Shown: positions 16,870 to 25,523 of the stretch, piece by piece | Layout: each line of letters opens with the position of its first letter | How positions within the stretch are numbered: the stretch's first letter is position 1 | Source: Bacillota bacterium | GTDB lineage: Bacteria > Bacillota_I > Bacilli_A > RFN20 > CAG-826 | Assembly (NCBI GenBank): GCA_030834445.1 | Contig: JAURFC010000002.1 | Coordinates: 72,504-127,491, forward strand | Direction: 5' to 3' | DNA length: 54,988 nucleotides | Made by a program: the position numbers and the translations under genes | Notes under the pieces: generated by a model | Databases searched by the model: none | What the model saw: only the letters and a program-made list of their open reading frames with translations | What the model was told of the DNA's origin: nothing

Positions 16870-17945
16870 AAAAAGAAGGCTTAACAGGTTCCCTAATTGC
16901 CATTAGTATCGGGCTTGTTTTTGGATTGGTTATTATGGTGATTGCCAACCCATTCCAAGCGATACCTGGTTTCTTTACCATGATTGGGGGTTGGCTTATT
17001 CACCCGGATTTCTTACGCCGTGTCGGAGATTTATTTTACATCGCCGGTCCATTAATTATGACAGGCTTATCCGTCGGTTTTGCCTTCAAAACAGGATTAT
17101 TTAACATCGGGGCAACAGGACAATACACGATGGGCATGTTCGCCGGCATTTATGTCGGTGTTTACGGAGACTTTTTCGGACCGACTCAATGGATTTTTGC
17201 CTTCCTAGCAGCGATTGTTTTTGGGGCATTATGGGGTTTAATTCCCGGTTTATTGAAGGCGTACTTTAATATCCATGAAGTCATTGCCTCGATCATGCTC
17301 AATTATATCGCCATGTACACCGTGAATATGTGGGTGCAAACCAATCCCACCTTATTCAATGTTCAATTTGCAAAAACCGTCACCATCGACGCTAATGCGT
17401 ATTTACCCACCACTTTCTTGCGCGATATTTTTGCGCGGAGCGGGATTGACATTGGCATTCTTCTTGCGATTGGGTTTTCGCTGCTCATGTATTTTGTCTT
17501 AGAAAAAACAACGTTTGGTTATGAACTTAAATCCGTCGGGAGTAATCGTTTTGCTTCAAAATATGCCGGGATTAAGGAAAACCGAAGTTTAATTCTTTCC
17601 ATGACGATTGCCGGAGCGCTCGCAGGCATTGGCGGTGCGCTCTATTTCCTTTCCCGCGGATCCATTAATTCGGGTAATCAATATCCTGTCGCCAACGAAC
17701 TCATGAGCGCGGGTTTTGATGGGATTGCCGTCGCATTACTTGCACAATCGAATCCTGTTGCAACGATTTTCTCTGCCCTCTTCATTTCCTTTATCCAACG
17801 CGGTGGTTTCTTCATGCAAACGTTGGGAATTAAAATCGAAATTATTGATGTGATTGTGGCTGCGATTATTTATAGTTCCGCGATGTCGATGTTAGCCAAA
17901 GATAAATTAACGTCCTTCTTGAAAAAATGGAGGACAAAAGCATGA
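16866..17945 (+). CDS. nucleoside ABC transporter permease (NupP type)
   Basis: A 359-residue BPD_transp_2 permease with roughly 9-10 membrane helices. Landmarks are FKTGLFNIGATGQYTMG and FNIHEVIASIMLNYIA, the pattern of nucleoside permeases YufP/NupP. The core ends with a loop containing ANELMSAGFDGIAVALLAQ. It overlaps the ATPase gene and the next permease by 4 bases each (ATGA), showing a tightly coupled operon. Confidence 0.93.
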   Translation: MKKEGLTGSLIAISIGLVFGLVIMVIANPFQAIPGFFTMIGGWLIHPDFLRRVGDLFYIAGPLIMTGLSVGFAFKTGLFNIGATGQYTMGMFAGIYVGVYGDFFGPTQWIFAFLAAIVFGALWGLIPGLLKAYFNIHEVIASIMLNYIAMYTVNMWVQTNPTLFNVQFAKTVTIDANAYLPTTFLRDIFARSGIDIGILLAIGFSLLMYFVLEKTTFGYELKSVGSNRFASKYAGIKENRSLILSMTIAGALAGIGGALYFLSRGSINSGNQYPVANELMSAGFDGIAVALLAQSNPVATIFSALFISFIQRGGFFMQTLGIKIEIIDVIVAAIIYSSAMSMLAKDKLTSFLKKWRTKA

Positions 17946-18910
17946 ACTTCTTTGAATTGTTTATTTTGCTCGCGAATTCAACCATGTTTTTTGCCGTTCC
18001 TCTACTCATTACAGCCTTAGGAGGAATGTTTGCAGAAAAAAGCGGTGTGGTGAATATTTCTCTTGAAGGGACGATGGTGTTTGGATCCTTCTTTTCGATT
18101 GGTTTTATTAACATCATGCAAACAAATGTTCCAGATTTTAACCCTACCCTTTTACTCCTCCTCGCCGCGGTTATTGCGGCAATAACCGGTGCGCTATTAT
18201 CCAGTTTACTGGCCTTGTCTGCGATTAACTTCAAAGCCAATCAAGTCATCGGTGGTACTGCGATCAATCTTTTTGCGGCCCCGATGGTTATCTTTATTGC
18301 CCGAACACTCAATAACGTGAAAAACATCCCTTTTGATCAAACCTTCAATATTCAGAAAGTTCCTTTACTTGGTGATATCCCTTTCCTAGGTGATATCTTT
18401 TTCCAAGACATCAATATTCTTAGCTTCTTAGGTTATTTCATCGCCATCGTAGCCATTATCACGATTTATAAAACGCGTTTTGGTTTACGATTGTCTGCGG
18501 TGGGTGAACATCCTTCTGCTGCGGATTCTGTCGGGATCAATGTCTATAAAATGCGCTGGATTGGCACCTTAATTTCTGGCGCGCTTGCCGGGATTGGTGG
18601 TTTAGTTTTTGTGGTTAGCAGTTCGGTGACCTTCTCGGGTCAAGTCAGTGGTTATGGTTTCCTTGCGCTCGCTGTCATGATTTTTGGCCAATGGAAACCC
18701 GAAAAAATATTTTATGCAAGTATCTTCTTTGGTTTTGCCAATGCCTTAAGTGTGAAATACACCTTAATTCCGCTTTTTGATGGCTTGTCTCTTGGGTACT
18801 TCTTCCGCATCCTACCGTATGTGGCCACGTTAGCGGCATTGATGTTAACCAGTAAAAAATCCCGGGCTCCCAAAGCAGAGGGTATTCCTTACGATAAAGG
18901 GAGTCGTTAA
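17942..18910 (+). CDS. nucleoside ABC transporter permease (NupQ type)
   Basis: A 322-residue second permease of the importer. AEKSGVVNISLEGTMVFG and INFKANQVIGGTAINL match YufQ/NupQ. The C-terminal part has MIFGQWKPEKIFYASIFFG. The start at 17942 is preceded by GGAGGAC at 17929 within the upstream gene, so I use it rather than an earlier in-frame codon. The stop overlaps the convergent CAT-like gene by 4 bases. Confidence 0.93.
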   Translation: MNFFELFILLANSTMFFAVPLLITALGGMFAEKSGVVNISLEGTMVFGSFFSIGFINIMQTNVPDFNPTLLLLLAAVIAAITGALLSSLLALSAINFKANQVIGGTAINLFAAPMVIFIARTLNNVKNIPFDQTFNIQKVPLLGDIPFLGDIFFQDINILSFLGYFIAIVAIITIYKTRFGLRLSAVGEHPSAADSVGINVYKMRWIGTLISGALAGIGGLVFVVSSSVTFSGQVSGYGFLALAVMIFGQWKPEKIFYASIFFGFANALSVKYTLIPLFDGLSLGYFFRILPYVATLAALMLTSKKSRAPKAEGIPYDKGSR

Positions 18911-19536
18911 AGTTCGTTGAATCGTTGTTCAAGCAACGTTAGCCATTGCGCCACGTGAACACCATCGACCAGTCCATGATGAACTTCCACGGATAAGGTC
19001 AAAATTTTTCGGTCTTTTAAGGTTTCAAATTGGCTCCAACTAATACGGGGAACAGAATCCTTGGGGCCAAGTAACGTCGCATGGGAGAAGTGATGAAAGC
19101 GGCGCCACGGAAACGAGGTCACATAGAGGGTATTTAAAACCGTTTCACTTGCCGGAACGAAAAAAATATCCCCTTGTTTTTCCGAAGTTTTCTTTGCATG
19201 GTTAATGAAGGTCAAACAGTCGTCATCCACTTCACAAAATACCATTTTAAACAAATCATCCGAGATGCGTTTATCTGTGAAGGAAACGTACCGAATTGGT
19301 TCATGGAATACCCCTTTTTCATCGATACGATATTGAAAGTTTTCAACCTGATTTAAACTCTGAATGACATGATGCATCAAGGCTAAGTAAAAACTCACAT
19401 TTTCTTTTTTTACCCATTGATACAGTTTGGTTACATCCAAATCAAAGGTCATATTAAATCGTGGGATTTCATAGTGCGAAAAGAAAGAAAAATGGTCTCT
19501 TCGATTCCATGTCTTTACATCAATATAACGTTTCAT
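18907..19536 (-). CDS. chloramphenicol acetyltransferase-like protein
   Basis: A 209-residue acetyl-CoA-dependent acyltransferase of the type A CAT fold, close to the usual 210-220. The catalytic block is EVHHGLVDGVHVAQW, containing His of HHxxxDG and the structural Asp. The N-terminus YIDVKTWNRRDHFSFF has the CAT pattern IDxxxWxRxxHF. The start at 19536 has AAGGAGC and a TATAAT -10 box upstream; an ATG at 19566 lies before both and is rejected. Whether it acetylates chloramphenicol or a native substrate is open, since many chromosomal homologues are not resistance genes. Confidence 0.82.
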   Translation of the reverse strand: MKRYIDVKTWNRRDHFSFFSHYEIPRFNMTFDLDVTKLYQWVKKENVSFYLALMHHVIQSLNQVENFQYRIDEKGVFHEPIRYVSFTDKRISDDLFKMVFCEVDDDCLTFINHAKKTSEKQGDIFFVPASETVLNTLYVTSFPWRRFHHFSHATLLGPKDSVPRISWSQFETLKDRKILTLSVEVHHGLVDGVHVAQWLTLLEQRFNEL

Positions 19537-19630
19537 ATGCTCCTTATTATAGACCATATGCATCATAACTATACGAACTCTTTACATTCAATAAAACTCA
19601 TCAAACGTATAATAAAAACGGAGAAAAACA
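19537..19630. promoter_or_regulatory. divergent promoters, CAT-like gene and ArsC-like gene
   Basis: The minus-strand -10 box TATAAT is at 19551-19546, followed by AAGGAGC for the CAT-like gene. The plus-strand -10 box TATAAT is at 19608-19613, with CGGAGA at 19619-19624 before the ArsC-like ATG. No clear -35 boxes are seen at standard spacing. Confidence 0.55.
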
Positions 19631-20086
19631 ATGATGAAAACCCGTGTCCTCTTCGTTTGTATTCACAATTCTGCCCGGAGCCAAATGGCAGAAACCTTTC
19701 TTAATGATTTAGGAAAAGAAACATTTATCGCGGAAAGTGCAGGCATTGAAGCTGGAACGCTCAACCCCATCGTCGTGGAAGCGATGAACGAAATTGGTTA
19801 TGACATTTCAAAAAATGAAACCAATTCCGTTTTTGAGTTTTTTAAAGCCGGCAAACATTATGATTTAGTCGTCAAAGTGTGTGACACGGTCAATGGGCAA
19901 TTATGTCCGGTGTTCCCAGGCACAAAAGCAGAACTTTATTGGAATATTACCGATCCAAGTTCCCTCGCTGGATCCAAAGAAGAAAAATTAAACGAAATTC
20001 GAAAAATTCGTGATCTCATCCGTGTTAAAGTCGAAGCCCTCATTCAAGATTTTAAATTGATTCGCCCGTTGCCACTTGATTTATAA
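19631..20086 (+). CDS. low-molecular-weight phosphatase/arsenate reductase (ArsC) family protein
   Basis: A 151-residue protein with the phosphate-binding loop CIHNSARSQ at Cys10 (CX5R plus Ser), as in thioredoxin-linked ArsC. Two further cysteines lie in VKVCDTVNGQLC, where ArsC has its relay pair, so an arsenate-to-arsenite reductase role fits. The downstream ITDPSSLAGSKEEKL corresponds to the DPA region. No ars regulator or pump is adjacent, so detoxification is inferred from the family. Two adjacent ATGs (19631, 19634) follow CGGAGA. The 3' end overlaps the convergent dehydrogenase gene by 35 bases. Confidence 0.8.
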   Translation: MMKTRVLFVCIHNSARSQMAETFLNDLGKETFIAESAGIEAGTLNPIVVEAMNEIGYDISKNETNSVFEFFKAGKHYDLVVKVCDTVNGQLCPVFPGTKAELYWNITDPSSLAGSKEEKLNEIRKIRDLIRVKVEALIQDFKLIRPLPLDL

Positions 20087-20978
20087 GTCGTTCCCCTTGT
20101 TGAAACAACGTTAGATTTGTAACGAGCGCGTCAAACATCCGTTCAAGATTTTTTGGACTCGTAAAGGAAATATGCGGCGTCACTGTAACATTGTCTAAGG
20201 TCCAAAAAGAATGATCTTTGGCAAGCGGTTCTTGCTGGAAAGTATCCAGAATGGCATGACGAATTTTCTTGTTTTGTAATAATTCTATTAACGCAGTTTC
20301 ATCGAGAATTTCTGCACGCGCAATGTTCACAAAGACGGCTTGTGGGGATAAGTTTTGGAGGATTGAGGAGGTTAATAGCCCCTTTGTTTGCGGTGTTAAG
20401 GCAAGACATACGACGACGATATCATAACCCCCAATTTTTTCTTGGAGATCAGAAAGTGGATAAACATTTTTTACATAAAACGATTCTTTCTTTCGACGAT
20501 TAAACGCATCCACTTGACATCCCATAAAGGAGAGCGTTTTAGCAACCGCTTGACCAATTTGGCCAAGACCAATGACTGCTGCTTTTTTATCCGTGAGTTC
20601 TTCGCCATGGCGAGAAGGTCGCCATTGTTGAGCGGCTTGGGTTGTTTGATAAAATCCAAAATGACGATAAAAGCGAATAAGTTGACCCAAGACATATTCA
20701 GCCATGGAGGCATTAAAAACACCCCGTGATCCGGACACCGTAACCCCTTTTAAATTCGGGTGATTCAAATCAATTAAATCTGTTCCCGATGTTGCCACTT
20801 GCAAGTAGTGGAGTTTGGGTAGTTGCTGGACGTTTTGCTCAATAAAAAATTGATCGGAAAAAATCGCATTAACTTCTGGTGTTAAGGTCTTACTCACCGT
20901 GACATGCAGTGATTTTAATTGTTCGATTTGTTCCGGCTTGAGTGTTAAAAAACGAGAAAATAACGTAAGTTCTTTCAT
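20052..20978 (-). CDS. D-isomer-specific 2-hydroxyacid dehydrogenase
   Basis: A 308-residue NAD(P)-dependent dehydrogenase. The Rossmann motif GLGQIG is at about residues 137-142. The catalytic triad is visible as Arg in VNIARAEI, Glu in TFQQEPL and His in TPHISF. Substrate-domain landmarks are VATSGTDLIDL and the AEYVLGQLI helix. It reduces a 2-keto acid or oxidises a D-2-hydroxy acid; the specific substrate is not readable. AGAGGAAAA precedes the start. It lies 33 bases behind the amylase gene on the same strand. Confidence 0.88.
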   Translation of the reverse strand: MKELTLFSRFLTLKPEQIEQLKSLHVTVSKTLTPEVNAIFSDQFFIEQNVQQLPKLHYLQVATSGTDLIDLNHPNLKGVTVSGSRGVFNASMAEYVLGQLIRFYRHFGFYQTTQAAQQWRPSRHGEELTDKKAAVIGLGQIGQAVAKTLSFMGCQVDAFNRRKKESFYVKNVYPLSDLQEKIGGYDIVVVCLALTPQTKGLLTSSILQNLSPQAVFVNIARAEILDETALIELLQNKKIRHAILDTFQQEPLAKDHSFWTLDNVTVTPHISFTSPKNLERMFDALVTNLTLFQQGERLINQVATGESI

Positions 20979-21011
20979 AAATTTTCCTCTATACCAAGTA
21001 TAAAGAAGGTT

Positions 21012-22595
21012 TTAAGGGATTGCGATGATGGTGCTTGAGTAGGCGGGGAGTATCACAGTATTTCCATTACGCGATGCCGGTGTCCAAGAAACACTAATGC
21101 CATCTAGGATATCACCGAGGGTAATGGGAGAATTAAAGGTATAACTACTTGAACTGCCATTGTGTATCACGAGTTTTGTAACGCCTTCATACGTCATCGT
21201 ATGCGCAGAAACCACAGGGCTACCCGAATTAACAACCCCGACGGTTCCTGCACGGAGCTCGAAATGCTCGTGTTTTAAGCGAATGGCTTGTTGGTAATAA
21301 ATGAATAAGGAACTCGGATCGGATAGTTGTCCATGGGCGGACAAACCGGATACAGTGTTCGACGTTAAATTGTTACCATTTCCATAACTGCCGGAATCGG
21401 TGACATAATCATCGCCCCATGGCATCGGTGTACGATATACACGGTCAGGAATCGAAGAAGTTCCTTCCGCGCGTAAGCCCACTTCTTCACCGTAGTAGAT
21501 AAAGGAATTCCCGGGCGCTAAAACGGTCATCGCACCGAGCATTTTTAAAATATTTTGGTTCGATAAAGAGGTGGATAAGCGCGGTTTATCATGATTACTT
21601 AAAAAATTGGCCTCAATGGCATCGGCTTGACGTTGACGAATATTGCGTTGATGCGAATCAAACCCAACTGCAAGAGAAGCGGTTCCAAACAATTGACCTT
21701 GAGCACGTGTCGCGTGGTCAAAGTTAAATAAGGAGTCAATGTTCGTCGCATAATAACTTTCTAATTTGGGTTGCGCCGTCCAAACTTCTCCGACCATGTA
21801 GAAATTGGGATAATCTTTGGCAACTTCTGTTTGAAATTCTGTCCAAAATTCTACATTCTTGGATAAGATATCTCCATTCCATTTGTCACCACCGGAGTAA
21901 TCGGTAAAAATATGCATGGCCGCATCAAGGCGGAATCCAGCAATGCCTTTTGCCATCCAGTATTTTCCAATCTTAATAAATTCTTCTCGCACTTCAGGAT
22001 TATCAAAGTTAAAGTCAGGCATACTGGAGGAGAAGATGCCTTCATAGTAGCGATTGGTAGAACCCCAAGGATGCTTAGCATCTTGCGTTTTGGAAAAGTT
22101 ATACCAATCAATATACGGATTCGGTTCATCACGGCCATAGGCATCTTGGGCTTGATAAAACCAAAGGTGATTAACACCAGAATGATTAAAAACCATATCC
22201 AAAATAATTACGATATCAATAGCTTTCAGATCATCGACAAGATTTTGAAAGGTATAACCGTCCACTTCATAAAGGGAGCGCACACCATAATAATCGGTGA
22301 CATCATATCCATGATAAGCACTGGCAGGATGAATTGGAGATAAATAAAGACCTTCTACTCCTAATTCTTTGAGATAGGGTGCTTTGTCAGCAATGCCTTT
22401 AAAATCACCGATGCCATCGCCATTACTATCGGCAAACGCATACACTAAAATTTGATAATACGTCCGATACTTTAATTCGTGATTATACGTTTCCACTGGT
22501 TCACTCGTAGTTCCACTAGAGATGGGGGTAACGAGATCACACGAACTGATAAGAAGGCTTGCGAACAAGGTCGCCATTAATAATTTATATTTCAT
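21012..22595 (-). CDS. GH13 alpha-amylase family lipoprotein
   Basis: A 527-residue glycoside hydrolase tethered outside the cell by a lipid cysteine (LLISSC, Cys19). The (beta/alpha)8 regions are in order: region I DMVFNHSG, region II GFRLDAAMHIF with nucleophile Asp near 225, region III MVGEVW with acid/base Glu near 270, and region IV FLSNHDKPR with Asp near 337. A calcium-type loop, DSNGDGIGDF, sits near residue 60. A small C-terminal beta domain closes the protein. It should cut alpha-1,4-glucans to oligosaccharides. No maltose importer is in the window. It is divergent from the MarR gene. Confidence 0.93.
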   Translation of the reverse strand: MKYKLLMATLFASLLISSCDLVTPISSGTTSEPVETYNHELKYRTYYQILVYAFADSNGDGIGDFKGIADKAPYLKELGVEGLYLSPIHPASAYHGYDVTDYYGVRSLYEVDGYTFQNLVDDLKAIDIVIILDMVFNHSGVNHLWFYQAQDAYGRDEPNPYIDWYNFSKTQDAKHPWGSTNRYYEGIFSSSMPDFNFDNPEVREEFIKIGKYWMAKGIAGFRLDAAMHIFTDYSGGDKWNGDILSKNVEFWTEFQTEVAKDYPNFYMVGEVWTAQPKLESYYATNIDSLFNFDHATRAQGQLFGTASLAVGFDSHQRNIRQRQADAIEANFLSNHDKPRLSTSLSNQNILKMLGAMTVLAPGNSFIYYGEEVGLRAEGTSSIPDRVYRTPMPWGDDYVTDSGSYGNGNNLTSNTVSGLSAHGQLSDPSSLFIYYQQAIRLKHEHFELRAGTVGVVNSGSPVVSAHTMTYEGVTKLVIHNGSSSSYTFNSPITLGDILDGISVSWTPASRNGNTVILPAYSSTIIAIP

Positions 22596-22645
22596 ATTTA
22601 TAACCTTATCAAATTTGCTAAAATATTTCCAAGTAGAGCGAACAA
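22596..22645. promoter_or_regulatory. divergent amylase/marR promoter region with CAAATTTG palindrome
   Basis: On the plus strand TGCTAAAAT (22616-22624) is an extended -10 box for marR. The palindrome CAAATTTG (22610-22617) abuts it and is a candidate site for the MarR protein, whose family often binds TTTGA/TCAAA-type palindromes. The amylase gene reads the other way from 22595, with GATAAG and TTATAA as possible -10 boxes. Confidence 0.4.
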
Positions 22646-23140
22646 ATGTTTAAAATCTTTAAAGACCAATTTAATGACGTTTTCTTAAAATTTTACTTTC
22701 AATCGTATTTATTGATGGAACGTTCATTACGTATTCGTTCTAAAAATCAAATTACCATTCGGGAAATGATGATGATTAATCTTGTGGATCGTCTCAAAGA
22801 AAACAATAACAATACACTTTCCAACATTGCTGCCTACCTACAAGTTTCAACGCCTGTCGTTTCTGTCTCTGTGAAGTCCTTAATTCGCAAAGGTTATTTA
22901 ACCAAACGCCTCAATCTCGATGATAACCGGGTTTTTTATCTCGAACTCACACCCAAAGGTGCGATGCATATCAAAAATGCACTTGCCTTTTCCGAACGTT
23001 TACTTAAACAAGGGATGAAAAAACTCTCTCCCTTTGATATTGCCGCCTTAAAAAAAGCATTTAATGCCGCGGAACTCGCAGTCGATGAAGAAAATAAACA
23101 ATTAGATATTGAAGAAAAACTTCTCTCAGAAGAAAAATAA
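22646..23140 (+). CDS. MarR-family transcriptional regulator
   Basis: A 164-residue winged-helix repressor. SNIAAYLQVSTPVVSVSVKSLIRKGYL (as two helices, about residues 53-79) is the DNA-recognition part, and RLNLDDNRVFYLELTPKG is the wing, with the Asp-Arg pair typical of MarR. It lies 16 bases before fabV. FabT, a MarR protein, controls fatty-acid synthesis in streptococci, so control of fabV by this protein is a reasonable inference. Confidence 0.87.
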   Translation: MFKIFKDQFNDVFLKFYFQSYLLMERSLRIRSKNQITIREMMMINLVDRLKENNNNTLSNIAAYLQVSTPVVSVSVKSLIRKGYLTKRLNLDDNRVFYLELTPKGAMHIKNALAFSERLLKQGMKKLSPFDIAALKKAFNAAELAVDEENKQLDIEEKLLSEEK

Positions 23141-23156
23141 AAGAAGGAGTTTAATC

Positions 23157-24350
23157 ATGCAAATTAAACCATCCATCCGTTCTAACATCTTCACGAATAG
23201 TCATCCTTTAGGATGTGAAGCTTACATCCAATCCTTATTTCGGGAAGCCAAACAATTTTCATCGTTTGAAGGGCCAAAAAATGTGTTAATTATTGGTGGA
23301 TCTTCTGGCTATGGCTTATCTAGTCGTATAACTTTAGCCGTGAATGCTCACGCAAATACATGGAATGTATCATTTGAATCACGTCCGAAAGGTGAACGTA
23401 CCGGGTCTGCAGGCTGGTGGAATAACATTTATTTTCAACAAGAAGCTGACAAAATAGGAACGTTTCATAAAGATTTTGTTGGCGATGCCTTCTCGCAAAC
23501 GATGAAAGAAAGTGTCATTGATGATTTAAAAAAACGCAACGTAAAAATCGATCTCATCATTTATTCACTTGCAGCAGGTGCTCGCAGTCATCCGGTAACT
23601 GGAGAACTCGTTCGCTCTACCCTTAAGGCCATTGGTGATCCTGTTCAAGGAAAAACTATTGATATCGCAGAGCGTGCTGTCAAGGAATTAACGGTGGCAG
23701 CGGCTAGCGAACAAGAAATCGCGGATACCGTCTTCGTCATGGGGGGTTCAGATTGGGAAGATTGGGTTCGTCAATTAGCCGATGCGGATGTACTCAACCA
23801 TGGTGTAAAAGCCATTTCCTACACCTATATTGGTAGTAAAAATAATGCAAAAATTTATCGTGAAGGAACGATCGGACGTGCCAAAGATGATTTAGAAAAA
23901 CATGGCAAGTCGATTGACACCTTTTTAAAAAATCGTCTTCATGGCGAAGGTCTAATCTCCGTTTCCAAAGCCGTTGTTACAAAAGCGAGTGTCTTTATTC
24001 CCCGAATTCCTTTTTATGTTTCCGCCATGTTTGAAGTCATGAAAAAACACGGGGTTCACGAAACCATTACCGCCCACAAACACCGACTCTTTGCCGATAT
24101 GGTATATGGTAATAAACGCCTCCTTGATGACCAAGGGCGCATCCGCATTGACCATTATGAGATGCAAGATAATATTCAAAAAGATATTCAAGCACTTTCC
24201 GACAAGCATGAAAACGAAAGCATTTTTTCGTTGAAAGGCACTCAACAATTTATCGACGAATTTTATCAGATTAATGGTTTCAATATTCCAGACGTTGATT
24301 ATGAAGCTGACATTGATTTAGATCAACTCGCCCTCAAAGAACCTCGCTGA
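23157..24350 (+). CDS. fabV: enoyl-[acyl-carrier-protein] reductase FabV
   Basis: A 397-residue FabV/TER-type trans-2-enoyl reductase. The NADH motif VLIIGGSSGYGLSSRI lies near the N-terminus. The active-site YX8K is YREGTIGRAK, and SYTYIGSK precedes it. SLAAGARSHPVTGE and SAGWWNNIYF are conserved FabV segments. It would catalyse the last step of fatty-acid elongation or reduce crotonyl-CoA. The start at 23157 has AAGAAGGAG upstream. It is co-directional with marR and overlaps the DUF998 gene by TGATG. FabV is typically insensitive to triclosan. Confidence 0.95.
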   Translation: MQIKPSIRSNIFTNSHPLGCEAYIQSLFREAKQFSSFEGPKNVLIIGGSSGYGLSSRITLAVNAHANTWNVSFESRPKGERTGSAGWWNNIYFQQEADKIGTFHKDFVGDAFSQTMKESVIDDLKKRNVKIDLIIYSLAAGARSHPVTGELVRSTLKAIGDPVQGKTIDIAERAVKELTVAAASEQEIADTVFVMGGSDWEDWVRQLADADVLNHGVKAISYTYIGSKNNAKIYREGTIGRAKDDLEKHGKSIDTFLKNRLHGEGLISVSKAVVTKASVFIPRIPFYVSAMFEVMKKHGVHETITAHKHRLFADMVYGNKRLLDDQGRIRIDHYEMQDNIQKDIQALSDKHENESIFSLKGTQQFIDEFYQINGFNIPDVDYEADIDLDQLALKEPR

Positions 24351-24955
24351 TGAAAGGCATTCGTTTCAGTAATCTTTATCTTGTTCTTGTGATCTTTTTG
24401 AGTCATTTCTTTGCCCCTGAAGGCTATCTTTTTTATCAACATACGATGAGTGAAATGGCCGCGCAATATGCACCTAATGCATGGATTTTAACCCTAGGTT
24501 TTGTGGGTGCTGGCTTAGGTTATCTTGTCTTTTCGTACCGTTACTTCCAACGAAAAGAACTTCCGTTATGGCTCACTCTACTTACGATGCTCAACGGATT
24601 AAGCCTAATTCTTCTAGCCGTGTTTCCAACGTCCTATGATGGCTATTCCATACCACCCAATGAGACCATAGTGGTGATTCATCGTTACATTGCCTACGTT
24701 TCAAACATTATCACGATGGTTTCTTTGGCTATACACGCCGTAAAGTCAAAAGAAAATTTGCGACTCATTCACAGTCTCTTTTTAATAACCGCTTTTGTCT
24801 TCTCGGGATTCTTTATTTATTACAATCAGGACGTTCGTGGCCTATTTCAACGTCTTATTTTATTAACAACGTCGTCCTGGACATGGTTTTATTACGCTAA
24901 ATTTCATCCTTCGTCAAAAACAACAAAACCAAACCCGATTGTACAAGAATCTTAG
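24350..24955 (+). CDS. DUF998-family membrane protein
   Basis: A 201-residue protein with about six hydrophobic helices, of the DUF998 family. The periplasmic-facing segment with HTMSEMAAQYAPNAW and the later VFPTSYDGYSIPPNE and HRYIAYVSN are typical. No biochemical role is known to me. Its ATG shares a base with the fabV stop, so it is translationally coupled to fabV. Its last 59 bases overlap the convergent thiamine pyrophosphokinase gene, the longest convergent overlap in the window. Confidence 0.72.
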   Translation: MKGIRFSNLYLVLVIFLSHFFAPEGYLFYQHTMSEMAAQYAPNAWILTLGFVGAGLGYLVFSYRYFQRKELPLWLTLLTMLNGLSLILLAVFPTSYDGYSIPPNETIVVIHRYIAYVSNIITMVSLAIHAVKSKENLRLIHSLFLITAFVFSGFFIYYNQDVRGLFQRLILLTTSSWTWFYYAKFHPSSKTTKPNPIVQES

Positions 24956-25523
24956 CCGACTGGTTTTTCAACCAAGTATTCGATAAGCCTAAAGGATGAT
25001 GGGTTTCCAAGCGTTTTGCTTGTAAAGGATAGACCGCATTTTCAATTGAAATCATCGCTTCTTCGATGGCAAATAATGAAAAGTAATTATGGGTTTTTTC
25101 AAGTTCATAAAGTCCAGGCTGTAAGACGCGAATAAGATGCTGCGAATCCATGATTTGAATGGGGTAATCGGCAAAGACATGAAGCAACTGTAATAAACTA
25201 AAGAAATGATCTTGGCGACCATGAATCCCACCCAGGAGAATGATCGAAGTATAGCCTTGCTCGATGGCAAAACGAATCGCAGCCTCCGCATCCGATTGAT
25301 CTTTTGCTTTAGGAAGTTCCACCCAGCGGCTTTTGTATACGTCGAATAAGGCTGATTTTTCTTCTTGAGTAATGGAATCAAAATCTCCGACCGCAAAAGC
25401 TAAAGGGATGTTGTGGGTAAGGGCAAAAAAAGCGCCACGATCGACGCCAATGCAGTCCCCTTGAAGGAAAGGAATATCTTCTTTTTTTGTTAACGAAAGG
25501 AGTAAAGTAACCGTCTTATTCAT
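24897..25523 (-). CDS. thiN: thiamine pyrophosphokinase
   Basis: A 208-residue enzyme transferring pyrophosphate from ATP to thiamine to give TPP. Motifs in order are GVDRGAFFAL, AVGDFDSI, LPKAKDQSDAEAAI and GGIHGRQDHFFSLL, which together make the TPK active site; a C-terminal beta domain ends with the GLSN loop. Length matches bacterial ThiN/YloS. It overlaps the upstream pyruvyltransferase-like gene by 8 bases. No TPP riboswitch-like leader was seen. Confidence 0.93.
   Translation of the reverse strand: MNKTVTLLLSLTKKEDIPFLQGDCIGVDRGAFFALTHNIPLAFAVGDFDSITQEEKSALFDVYKSRWVELPKAKDQSDAEAAIRFAIEQGYTSIILLGGIHGRQDHFFSLLQLLHVFADYPIQIMDSQHLIRVLQPGLYELEKTHNYFSLFAIEEAMISIENAVYPLQAKRLETHHPLGLSNTWLKNQSAKILVQSGLVLLFLTKDEI

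Noticed and set aside
18907-20086. Mobile resistance island (CAT-like plus ArsC-like genes)
   Set aside because: No transposase, integrase, repeats or composition change surround them, and both overlap neighbouring chromosomal genes in the normal compact style.
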